DNA from: Hyperoodon ampullatus
Taxonomy: Eukaryota > Chordata > Mammalia > Artiodactyla > Ziphiidae
NCBI GenBank assembly: GCA_949752795.1
Contig: CATKHW010000558.1
Span: 992,001-1,056,000 of the forward strand
DNA: 64,000 nucleotides
Direction: 5' to 3'
Shown here piece after piece: positions 51,023 to 63,218 of the stretch. The position numbers were made by a program, and so were the translations under genes. The notes under the pieces are model-generated. The model worked only from the letters and a program-made list of their open reading frames with translations. It was not told the origin of the DNA and made no database searches. Every line of letters starts with the position of its first letter. Position 1 is the stretch's first letter.

Positions 51023-52766
51023 TTCTTTACAATTCCTTCAGGGGCTCTGATGAAACCTGGAATAACCCTATCTACAACGACAGCTGGATGTGGCATAAGT
51101 CTGGACACTTGGGACAGAGAGGATTGGTTAGATTGGGTGAGCAAATGCAGACATTTTAAAGCAATAATGCGTGGCACACATTCCAAGGGTCCCAACTCTC
51201 CAGGTGGAAGGGAATATTACTACAGCTATAACATGTACGGGAAACCTAGAGAATGGACACACTGTGAATACGAAAGGTTTCTAGAATTCAACTAATAGCC
51301 CCTCTCTTGTTTCTCCGGCTAGAATTTCCTACTGCTTTACTATCAATCTCCCAACTTGGAGAGACAGCCCCTTTAACCTCCTGGTTCGCACAGCTTGCCA
51401 ATTTGGCAGAGGATGAAAGTGAAGAGGGAGAACCAATGAGAGAGTAGCTGTTAGGCATTTGGACGGTCACATATACTCTAATTTCCCGGCAGGAAGAAGA
51501 ATTAACCAAAGTCTCAGCCTCCCGCCAGGAAGCAGTATAGGTCCTGAACCAAAATTTTGGTCTTGCCGTCAGCTCACCAAAAACGAGTAGAAAAATGGAG
51601 CTCAGGGGCACAGCAATTCACAAACTGGCAGAGTAATAAATGACAACTATCATCCAAACATCTGTTGAGTGAAGGCAACGAGGTAGACTTGAAAGCGAGA
51701 CAGAATACCAGGAAACAGATTTCAAGAGGTACATTGGAATCTCCTTTAAAGCACAGGAAGAGGGCACAACTTCGACAATGATGCACTTGGCCAAAAAGGG
51801 CGTATGGGTTTTCTCCTGAATATATTCATGGGAAAACCCATACGCCCTTTTTGGCCAAGCAAGCAAGCGGGCAATGCAAATCTGCACTACAAAGAAGTAT
51901 CACTTCCCACCGGTCAAAAGGGACATCCGCAAATGGGTAAAAAACAGAAAGGCAAGACAGGCCCTGGAGAACAGGGAGCCTAGTTATGCTGATGGGCAGG
52001 ATGTAAATTGCCAACTGCCTTTCTGGTGGAGTGCACTGTGTTCCCTCAATCAAGTAAACAACCGAGCTACAGAGCCAAGGGCACTTCCAGTCTAGGGAAT
52101 ATACCTTGGGAATACTGAAAATCAATAAGACAGAGCCACCCCAAAATTTAGGGCTGCACTGCTTACAAGAACCTCAACTTGGGTACACCTTAAATATCCC
52201 AGGAAAGACAAAAATGGTTCAAGAAACTGTGTTATTTACGTACGATGGAATATCCCTCAGCCATGAAGTCAATGTCATAAGGCCAGTAGCAGCAGAATGA
52301 GTGGATTCAGGTACGATGGTTCTAAGAGAAATAAGTGACAAACATAAAGAAACTTATCATAAGATATCACTTATGAAGGTCCTGTAAACATGGCTACACA
52401 TGAACTGAGTTAGGAAAGAGAACAGAGTCTTACATTTAGAAAACACTCTTATGCCTGCTTCAGGGGAAAGGAGAGGAGGGGTGATGCATAAAACCAGAGT
52501 TTGATATCCGTACAGGTACTATTCCAAAAACCAAATATGGAATAGACAAGACCTACACCTTCTTCAGTGAAAGGGACTCAATCCCCCATATTTCCCACAG
52601 AGGAATATATCTGACTAGTAAGAATCTTAAAACCTATATATTGATATGTCTCCATAAGGGAATCAAGTGTGTCTAGACTGGCATAAACATGTCAGTGAGA
52701 ATCAGCTCAAACCCACTATAAAAAGGAATTTCAAAAACAAAACAAAACAAAAAAAATACAGGGAAA
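51023..52766 (+). repeat. Satellite unit 27, class A
   Basis: Palindrome 51787-51858. Private 'cggtcacatatactcta' near 51465 recurs in unit 34, 12,196 bp away, but not in the A units between. Confidence 0.93.
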
Positions 52767-54505
52767 TTCTTTACAATTCCTTCAGGGGCTCTGATGAAAC
52801 CTGGAATGACCCTATCTACAACGACAACTGGATGTGGCATAAGGCTGGACACATGGGACAGAGAGGATTGGTTAGATTGGGTGAGCAAATGCAGACATTT
52901 TAAAGCAATAATGCGTGACACACATTCCAAGGGTCCCACCTCTCCAGGTTGAAGGGAATATTACTACAGCTATAACATGTATGGGAAACCTAGAGAATGG
53001 ACACACTGTGAATACGATAGGTTTCTAGAAATCAACTAATAGTCCCTCTCCTGGTTCTCCGGCTAGAATTTCCTACTGCTTTACTATCAATCTCCCAACT
53101 TGGAGAGACAGCCCGTTTAACCTCCTGCTTCTCACAGGTTGCCAATTTGGCAGAGGATGAAAGTGAAGAGGGAGAACCAATGAGAGAGTAGCTGTTAGGC
53201 ATTTGGACGGGCACATGTCACTCTAATTTCCAAGCAGGAAGAAGAATTAACCAATGTCTCAGCCACCTGCCGGGAACTAGTATAGGTCCTGAACCAAAAT
53301 TTTGGAGTTGCGGTCAGCTCACAAAAAACAAGTTGGAAAATGGAGCTCAGGGGCACAGCAATTCTCAAAGTGTCAGAGAAATAAACGACAACTATAGTCC
53401 AAAAACCTGTTGAGCGAAGGCAACGAGGCGGACTTGAAAGCGAGCCAGAATAGCAGGAAACAGATTTCAAGAGGTACATTGGAATCTCGTTTAAAGAACA
53501 GGAAGAGGGGCACATCTTCGACAATGATGCACTTGGCCAAAAAGGGTGTATGTGTTTTCTCCTGAATATATTCAGGAGAGATCACATACTCCCTGTTTGG
53601 CCAAGCAAGCAAGCGGGCAATGCAAATCTGCACTACAAAGAAGTATCACATCCCACCGGTCAAAAGGGACATCTGCAAAATGTGTAAAAACCAGAAAGGC
53701 AAGACAGGCCCTGGAGAACAGGGAGCCTAGTTATGCTGTTGGGCGGGATGTAAATTGCCAACTGCCTCCCTGGAGGAGTGCATTGTGTTCCCTAAAACAA
53801 GTAAACAACAGAGCTACAGAGCCAAGGGCAATTCCAGTCTAGGGAATATACCTTGGGAAAACTGAAAATCAATAAGACAGAGCCACCCCAAAATTTAGGG
53901 CTGCACTGCTTACAAGAACCTCAACTTGGGTACACATTAAATATCTGAGGAATGACAAAAATTGTTCAAGAAATTGTGTTACTTACATATGATGGAATAT
54001 CCCTCAGTCATGAAATCAATGTCATAAGGCCAGTAGCAGCAGAATGAGTGGATTCAGGTACGATGGTTCTAAGTGAAATAAGTCACAAACATAAAGAATC
54101 TTATCATAAGATATCACTTATGAAGGTCCTGTAAACATGGCTACACATGAACTGAGTTAGGAAAGAGAACAGAGTCTCACATTTAGAAAACACTCTTATG
54201 CCTGATTAAGGGGGAAGGAGAGGTGGGGTGATGCACAAAACCAGAGTTTGATAGGAATACGGGTACCGTTCCAAAAACCAACTACAGAATAGACAAGACC
54301 TACACCTTCCTCAGTGAACGGGACTCAAAACACCATATTTCCCACAGAGGAATATATCTGACTAGTAAGAATCTTAAAACCTATGTATTGATATGTCTCT
54401 GTAAGGGAATCATGTGGGTCTAGACTGGCATAAACATGGCAGTGAGAATCAGTTCAAACCCACTTTAAAAAGGAATTTCAAAAACAAAACAAAAAAACAC
54501 GGAAA
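52767..54505 (+). repeat. Satellite unit 28, class B
   Basis: Palindrome 53533-53604. Private changes include 'cctcctgcttctcacagg' and 'gaatctcgtttaaagaac'. Confidence 0.93.
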
Positions 54506-56247
54506 TTCTTTACAAATCCTTGAGTTGCTCTGATGAACCCTGGAATGATCCTATCTACAACGACACCTGGATGTGGCACAAGGTTGGACACTTGGGACTG
54601 AGAGGATCGGTGAGATTCGGTGAGCAAATGCAGACCATTTAAGACAATAATGCGTGGCACACATTCCAAGTGTTCCAACTCTCCAGGTTGAAGGGAATAT
54701 TACTACAGCTATAACATGTATGGGAAAGCTAGAGAATGGACACACTCTGAATACAAAAAGTTTCTAAAACTCAACTAACAGTCCCTCTCCTGGTGCTCCT
54801 GTTTGACTTTCCAACTGCTTTACTCTCAATCTCCCAACTTGGAGAGACAACCCCTTTAAACTCCTGGTTCGCACAGCTTGCCAATTTGGCAGAGGATGAA
54901 AGGGAACAGGGAGAACCAATGAGAGAGTAGCTGTTAGGCATTTGGACGGGCAGAGGTCTCTCTAATTTCCCGGCAGGAAGGAGAATTAACCCAAGTCTCA
55001 GCCACACGCCGGGAAAGATTATAGGTCCTGAACCAAAATTTTGGACTTTCGGTCAGCTCACAAAAAACGAGTTGATAAATCGAGCTCAGTTGCACAATAA
55101 TTCAAAACCTGGCAGAGTAATAAAGGGCAACTATCGTCCAAAAATCTGTTGAGGGAAGGCAATGAGGCAGACTTGAAACCGATCCAGAATAGCAGGACAC
55201 AGATTTCAAGAGGTACATTGCAATCGCCTTCAAAGCACAGGAAGAAGGGCAAAACTTCGACAATGATGCACTTGGCCAAAAAGGGCGTATGCGTTTTCTC
55301 CTGAATATATTCAGGAGAAAACACATACGCCCTTTTTGGCCAAGCAAGCAAGCGGGCAATGCAAATCTGCACTACAAAATGTATCACTTCCCACTGGTCA
55401 AAAGGGATATCCGCAAAATGTGTAAAAACCAGAAAGGCAAGACAGGCCCTGGAGAACAGAGAGCCTAGTTATGCTGATGGGCGGGATGTAATTTACCAAC
55501 TGCCTTTGTGGAGGAGTTCACTGTGTTCCCTAAAACAAGTAAACAAGAGAGCTACAGAACCAAGGGCACTTCCAGTCTAGGGAATATACCTTGGGAAAAC
55601 TGAAAATCAATAAGACAGAGCCACCCCAAATTAGGGCTGCACTGCTTACAAGAACCTCAACTTGGGTACACCGTAAATATCCCGGGAAAGACAAAAATGG
55701 TTTAAGAAATTGTATTACTTACGGAAGATGGAATATCCCACAGCCATGCAATCAATGTCATGAGGCCAGTAGCAACAAAATGAGTGGATTCAGGTACGAT
55801 GATTCTAAGTGAAATAAGTCACAGTTAAAAAGAAACTTATCATAAGATATCACTTATGAAGGTCCTGTAAACATGGCTACACATGAACTGAGTTAGGAAA
55901 GAGAACAGAGACTCACATTTAGAAAACACTCTTATGCCTGCTTAAGGGGGAAGGAGAGGTGGGGTGATGCATAAAACCAGAGTTTGATATCCGTACAGGT
56001 ACTATTCCAAAAACCAAATATGGAATAGACAAGACCTACACCTTCTTCAGTGAAAGGGACTCAATCCCCCATATTTCCCGCAGAGGAATATATCTGACTA
56101 GTAAGAATCTTAAAACCTATATATTGATATGTCTCCATAAGGGAATCAAGTGTGTCTAGACTGGCATAAACATGTCAGTGAGAATCAGCTCAAACCCACT
56201 ATAAAAAGGAATTTCAAAAACAAAACAAAACAAAAAAAACAGGAAAA
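54506..56247 (+). repeat. Satellite unit 29, class C
   Basis: Palindrome 55272-55343. 'gatgtaatttacc' right of it is shared with unit 33. Confidence 0.93.
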
Positions 56248-57992
56248 TTCTTTACAATTCCTTCAGGGGCACTGATGAAACCTGGAAAGACCCTATCTAC
56301 AACGACAATTGGATGTGGCATAAGTCTGGACACTTGGGACAGAGAGGATTGGTTAGATTGGGTGAGCAAATGCAGACATTTTAAAGCAATAATGCGTGGC
56401 ACACATTCCAAGGGTCCCAACTCTCCAGGTTGAAGGGAATATTACTACAGCTATAACATGTACGGGAAACCTAGAGAATGGACACACTGTGAATACGAAA
56501 GGTTTCTAGAATTCAACTAATAGTCCCTCTCTTGTTTCTCCGGCTAGAATTTCCTACTGCTTTACTATCAATCTCCCAACTTGGAGAGACAGCCAGTTTA
56601 ACCTCCTGGTTCACACAGTTTGCCAATTTGGCAGAGGATGAAAGTGAAGAGGGAGAACCAAAGAGAGAGTAGCTGTTAGGCATTTGGACGGGCACATGTA
56701 CTCTAATTTCCCGGCAGGAAGAAGAATTAACCAAAGTCTCAGCCACCCGCCAGGAACCAGTATAGGTCCTGAACCAAAATTTTGGTCTTGCCGTCAGCTT
56801 ACCAAAAACGAGTAGAAAAATGGAGCTCAGGGGCACAGCAATTCACAAACTGGCAGAGTAATAAATGACAACTATCATCCAAACATCTGTTGAGTGAAGG
56901 CAACGAGGTGGACTTGAAAGCGAGACAGAATACCAGGAAACAGATTTCAAGAGGTACATTGGAATCTCCTTTAAAGCATAGGAAGAGGGCACAACTTCGA
57001 CAATGATGCACTTGGCCAAAAAGGGCGTATGGGTTTTCTCCTGAATATATTCATGGGAAAACCCATACGCCCTTTTTGGCCAAGCAAGCAAGCGGGCAAT
57101 GCAAATCTGCACTACAAAGAAGTATCACTTCCCACCGGTCAAAAGGGACATCCGCAAATGGGTAAAAAACAGAAAGGCAAGACAGGCCCTGGAGAACAGG
57201 GAGCCTAGTTATGCTGATGGGCAGGATGTAAATTGCCAACTGCCTTTCTGGTGGAGTGCACTGTGTTCCCTCAATCAAGTAAACAACTGAGCTACAGAGC
57301 CAAGGGCACTTCCAGTCTAGGGAATATACTTTGGGAATATTGAAAATCAATAAGACAGAGCCACCCCAAAATTTATGGCTGCACTGCTTACAAGAACCTC
57401 AACTTGGGTACACCTTAAATATCCCAGGAAAGACAAAAATGGTTCAAGAAACTGTGTTACTTACGTACGATGGAATATCCCTCAGCCATGAAACCAATGT
57501 CATAAGGCCAGTAGCAGCAGAATGAGTGGATTCAGGTACGATGGTTCTAAGTGAAATAAGTCACAAACATAAAGAATCTTATCATAAGATATCACTTATG
57601 AAGGTCCTGTAAACATGGCTACACATGAACTGAGTTAGGAAAGAGAACAGAGTCTTACATTTAGAAAACACTCTTATGCCTGCTTCAGGGGAAAGGAGAG
57701 GAGGGGTGATGCATAAAACCAGAGTTTGATATCCGTACAGGTACTATTCCAAAAAACCAAATATGGAATAGACAAGACCTACACCTTCTTCAGTGAAAGG
57801 GACTCAATCCCCCATATTACCCGCAGAGGAATATATCTGACTAGTAAGAATCTTAAAACCTATATATTGATATGTCTCCATAAGGGAATCAAGTGTGTCT
57901 AGACTGTCATAAACATGTCAGTGAGAATCAGCTCAAACCCACTATAAAAAGGAATTTCAAAAACAAAACAAAACAAAAAAAATACAGGGAAA
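56248..57992 (+). repeat. Satellite unit 30, class A
   Basis: Palindrome 57012-57083. Its tail has the B marker 'aagaatcttatc' beside A markers, as expected if the tail was rewritten during the duplication of the next unit. Confidence 0.92.
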
Positions 57993-59740
57993 TTCTTTAC
58001 AATTCCTTCAGGGGCTCTGATGAAACCTGGAATGACCCTATCTACAACGACAACTGGATGTGGCATAAGGCTGGACACTTGGGACAGAGAGGATTGGTTA
58101 GATTGGGTGAGCAAATGCAGACATTTTAAAGCAATAATGCGTGACACACATTCCAAGGGTCCCAACTCTCCAGGTTGAAGGGAATATTACTACAGCTATA
58201 ACATGGACGGGAAACCTAGAGAATGGACACACTGTGAATACGAAAGGTTTCTAGAAATCAACTAATAGTCCCCCTCCTGGTTCTCCGGCTAGAATTTCCT
58301 ACTGCTTTACTATCAATCTCCCAACTTGGAGAGACAGCCCCTTTAACCTCCTGGTTCTCACAGGTTGCCAATTTGGCAGAGGATGAAAGTGAAGAGGGAG
58401 AACCAATGAGAGAGAAGCTGTTAGGCATTTGGACGGGCATATGTCACTCTCATTTCCAAGAAGGAAGAAGAATTAACCAATGTCTCAGCCACCCGCCGGG
58501 AACTAGTATAGGTCCTGAACCAAAATTTTGGAGTTGCGGTCAGCTCACAAAAAACAAGTTGGAAAATGGAGCTCAGGGGCACAGCAATTCTCAAAGTGTC
58601 AGAGAAATAAACGACAACTATAGTCCAAAAACCTGTTGAGCGAAGGCAACGAGGCGGACTTGAAACCGAGCCAGAATAGCAGGAAACAGATTTCAAGAGG
58701 TACATTGGAATCTCCTTTAAAGCACAGGAAGAGGGGCACATCTTCGACAATGATGCACTTGGCCAAAAAGGGTGTATGCGTTTTCTCCTGAATATATTCA
58801 GGAGAGATCACATACTCCCTTTTTGGCCAAGCAAGCAAGCGGGCAATGCAAATCTGCACTACAAAGAAGTAATACATCCCACCAGTCAAAAGGGACATCC
58901 GCAAAATGTGTAAAAACCAGAAAGGCAAGACAGGCCCTGGAGAACAGGGAGCCTAGTTATGCTGTTGGGCTGGATGTAAATTGCCAACTGCCTATCTGGA
59001 GGAGTGCATTGTGTTCCCTAAAACAGGTAAACTACAGAGCTATAGAGCCAAGGGCTATTCCAGTCTAGGGAATATACCTTGGGAAAACTGAAAATCAATA
59101 AGACAGAGCTACCCCAAAATTTAGGGCTGCACTGCTTACAAGAACCTCAACTTGGGTACACATTAAATATCTGAGGAATGACAAAAATTGTTCAAGAAAT
59201 TGTGTTACTTACATATGATGGAATATCCCTCAGTCATGAAATCAAAGTCATAAGGCCAGTAGCAGCAGAATGAGTGGATTCAGGTACGATGGTTCTAAGT
59301 GAAACAAGTCACAAACATAAAGAATCTTATCATAAGATATCACTTATGAAGGTCCTGTAAACATGGCTACACATGAACTGAGTTAGGAAAGAGAACAGAG
59401 TCTTACATTTAGAAAACACTCTTATGCCTGCTTCAGGGGAAAGGAGAGGAGGGGTGATGCATAAAACCAGAGTTTGATATCCGTACAGGTACTATTCCAA
59501 AAAACCAAATATGGAATAGACAAGACCTACACCTTCTTCAGTGAAAGGGACTCAATCCCCCATATTACCCGCAGAGGAATATATCTGACTAGTAAGAATC
59601 TTAAAACCTATATATTGATATGTCTCCATAAGGGAATCAAGTGTGTCTAGACTGTCATAAACATGTCAGTGAGAATCAGCTCAAACCCACTATAAAAAGG
59701 AATTTCAAAAACAAAACAAAACAAAAAAAATACAGGGAAA
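57993..59740 (+). repeat. Satellite unit 31, class B (duplicated, copy 1)
   Basis: Palindrome 58759-58830. It is 1,748 bp long, unlike the 1,739 bp of other B units, because its end carries an A-type tail ('gtcttacattt', 'cttcaggggaaagg') with a longer A-rich run. Confidence 0.93.
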
Positions 59741-61479
59741 TTCTTTACAATTCCTTCAGGGGCTCTGATGAAACCTGGAATGACCCTATCTACAACGACA
59801 ACTGGATGTGGCATAAGGCTGGACACTTGGGACAGAGAGGATTGGTTAGATTGGGTGAGCAAATGCAGACATTTTAAAGCAATAATGCGTGACACACATT
59901 CCAAGGGTCCCAACTCTCCAGGTTGAAGGGAATATTACTACAGCTATAACATGGACGGGAAACCTAGAGAATGGACACACTGTGAATACGAAAGGTTTCT
60001 AGAAATCAACTAATAGTCCCCCTCCTGGTTCTCCGGCTAGAATTTCCTACTGCTTTACTATCAATCTCCCAACTTGGAGAGACAGCCCCTTTAACCTCCT
60101 GGTTCTCACAGGTTGCCAATTTGGCAGAGGATGAAAGTGAAGAGGGAGAACCAATGAGAGAGAAGCTGTTAGGCATTTGGACGGGCATATGTCACTCTCA
60201 TTTCCAAGAAGGAAGAAGAATTAACCAATGTCTCAGCCACCCGCCGGGAACTAGTATAGGTCCTGAACCAAAATTTTGGAGTTGCGGTCAGCTCACAAAA
60301 AACAAGTTGGAAAATGGAGCTCAGGGGCACAGCAATTCTCAAAGTGTCAGAGAAATAAACGACAACTATAGTCCAAAAACCTGTTGAGCGAAGGCAACGA
60401 GGCGGACTTGAAACCGAGCCAGAATAGCAGGAAACAGATTTCAAGAGGTACATTGGAATCTCCTTTAAAGCACAGGAAGAGGGGCACATCTTCGACAATG
60501 ATGCACTTGGCCAAAAAGGGTGTATGCGTTTTCTCCTGAATATATTCAGGAGAGATCACATACTCCCTTTTTGGCCAAGCAAGCAAGCGGGCAATGCAAA
60601 TCTGCACTACAAAGAAGTAATACATCCCACCAGTCAAAAGGGACATCCGCAAAATGTGTAAAAACCAGAAAGGCAAGACAGGCCCTGGAGAACAGGGAGC
60701 CTAGTTATGCTGTTGGGCTGGATGTAAATTGCCAACTGCCTATCTGGAGGAGTGCATTGTGTTCCCTAAAACAGGTAAACTACAGAGCTATAGAGCCAAG
60801 GGCTATTCCAGTCTAGGGAATATACCTTGGGAAAACTGAAAATCAATAAGACAGAGCTACCCCAAAATTTAGGGCTGCACTGCTTACAAGAACCTCAACT
60901 TGGGTACACATTAAATATCTGAGGAATGACAAAAATTGTTCAAGAAATTGTGTTACTTACATATGATGGAATATCCCTCAGTCATGAAATCAAAGTCATA
61001 AGGCCAGTAGCAGCAGAATGAGTGGATTCAGGTACGATGGTTCTAAGTGAAACAAGTCACAAACATAAAGAATCTTATCATAAGATATCACTTATGAAGG
61101 TCCTGTAAACATGGCTACACCTGAACTGAGTTAGGAAAGAGAACAGAGTCTCACATTTAGAAAACACTCTTATGCCTGCTTAAGGGGGAAGGAGAGGTGG
61201 GGTGATGCACAAAACCAGAGTTTGATAGGAATACGGGTACCGTTCCAAAAACCAACTACGGAGTAGACAAGACCTACACCTTCCTCAGTGAACGGGACTC
61301 AAAACCCCATATTTCCCACAGAGGAATATATCTGACTAGTAAGAATCTTAAAACCTATGTATTGATATGTCTCTGTAAGGGAATCATGTGGGTCTAGACT
61401 GGCATAAACATGGCAGTGAGAATCAGTTCAAACCCACTTTAAAAAGGAATTTCAAAAACAAAACAAAAAAACACGGAAA
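59741..61479 (+). repeat. Satellite unit 32, class B (duplicated, copy 2)
   Basis: Palindrome 60507-60578. As far as I compared, identical base for base with unit 31 from its start to about 61125, including private changes such as 'agactgtcataaac' upstream and 'agaagctgttaggc'. It then continues with a normal B tail. Confidence 0.93.
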
Positions 61480-63218
61480 TTCTTTACAATTCCTTCAGTT
61501 GCTCTGATGAACCCTGGAATGATCCTATCTACAACGACACCTGGATGTGGCACAAGATTGGACACTTGGGACTGAGAGGACTGGTGAGATTCGGTGAGCA
61601 AATGCAGACCATTTAAGGCAATAATGCGTGGCACACATTCCAAGTGTTCCAACTCTCCAGGTTGAAGGGAATATTACTACAGCTATAACATGTATGGGAA
61701 ACCTAGAGAATGGACACACTCTGAATACAAAAAGTTTCTAAAACTCAACTAACAGTCCCTCTCCTGGTGCTCCTGTTTGACTTTCCAACTGCTTTACTCT
61801 CAATCTCCCAACTTGGAGAGACATCCCCTTTAACCTCCTGGTTCGCACAGCTTGCCAATTTGGCAGAGGATGAAAGGGAAGAGGGAGAACCAATGAGAGA
61901 GTAGCTGTTAGGCATTTGGACGGGCAGAGGTCTCTCTAATTTCCCGGCAGGAAGAAGAATTAACCCATGTCTCAGCCACGTGCCGGGAAAGAGTATAGGT
62001 CCTGAACCAAAATTTTGGACTTTCGGTCAGCTCACAAAAAACGAGTTGATAAATCGAGCTCAGTTGCACAATAATTCAAAACCTGGCAGAGTAATAAAGG
62101 GCAACTATCGTCCAAAAATCTGTTGAGGGAAGGCATTGAGGCAGACTTGAAACCGATCCAGAATAGCAGGACACAGATTTCAAGAGGTACATTGCAATCG
62201 CCTTCAAAGCACAGGAAGAAGGGCAAAACTTCGACAATGATGCACTTGGCCAAAAAGGGCCTATGCGTTTTCTCCTGAATATATTCAGGAGAAAACACAT
62301 ATGCCCGTTTTGGCCAAGCAAGCAAGTGGGCAATGCAAGTCTGCACTACAAAATGTATCACTTCCCACCGGTCAAAAGGGATATCCGCAAAATGTGTAAA
62401 AACCAGAAAGGCAAGACAGGCCCTGGAGAACAGAGAGCCTAGTTATGCTGATGGGCGGGATGTAATTTACCAACTGCCTTTGTGGAGGAGTTCACTGTGT
62501 TCCCTAAAAGAAGTAAACAAGAGAGCTACAGAACCAAGGGCACTTCCAGTCTAGGGAATATACCTTGGGAAAACTGAAAATCAATAAGACAGAGCCACCC
62601 CAAATTAGGGCTGCACTGCTTACAAGAACCTCAACTTGGGTACACCGTAAATATCCCGGGAAAGACAAAAATGGTTTAAGAAATTGTATTACTTACGGAA
62701 GATGGAATATCCCACAGCCATGCAATCAATGTCATGAGGCCAGTAGCAACAAAATGAGTGGATTCAGGTACGATGATTCTAAGTGAAATAAGTCACAGAG
62801 AAAAAGAAATTATCATAAGATATCACTTATGAAGGTCCTGTAAACATGGCTACACATGAACTGAGTTAGGAAAGAGAACAGAGTCTCACATTTAGAAAAC
62901 ACTCTTATGCCTGCTTAAAGGGGAAGGAGAGGTGGGGTGATGCATAAAACCAGAGTTTGATATCCGTACAGGTACTATTCCAAAAACCAAATATGGAATA
63001 GACAAGACCTACACCTTCTTCAGTGAAAAGGACTCAATCCCACATATTTCCTGCAGAGGAATATATCTGACTAGTAAGAATCTTAAAACCTATATATTGA
63101 TATGTCTCCATAAGGGAATCAAGTGTGTCTAGACTGGCATAAACATGTCAGTGAGAATCAGCTCAAACCCTCTATAAAAAGGAATTTCAATAACAAAACA
63201 AAACAAAAAACAGGAAAA
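61480..63218 (+). repeat. Satellite unit 33, class C
   Basis: Palindrome about 62246-62317 with three extra point changes ('gcctatgcg', 'catatgcccg'). It combines a variant of unit 26 ('aaaagaagtaaac') with one of unit 29 ('gtaatttacc'). Confidence 0.93.

Larger units (their letters stand above)
42321..57992 (+). repeat. Three-unit higher-order repeat B-C-A, ~5.22 kb, three copies
   Basis: Units 22-24, 25-27 and 28-30 repeat the order B-C-A with class palindromes spaced about 5,218 to 5,226 bp. A fourth B-C-A (units 32-34) follows after the extra B unit 31. The copies differ more among themselves than the two 8.71-kb copies do. Confidence 0.88.
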
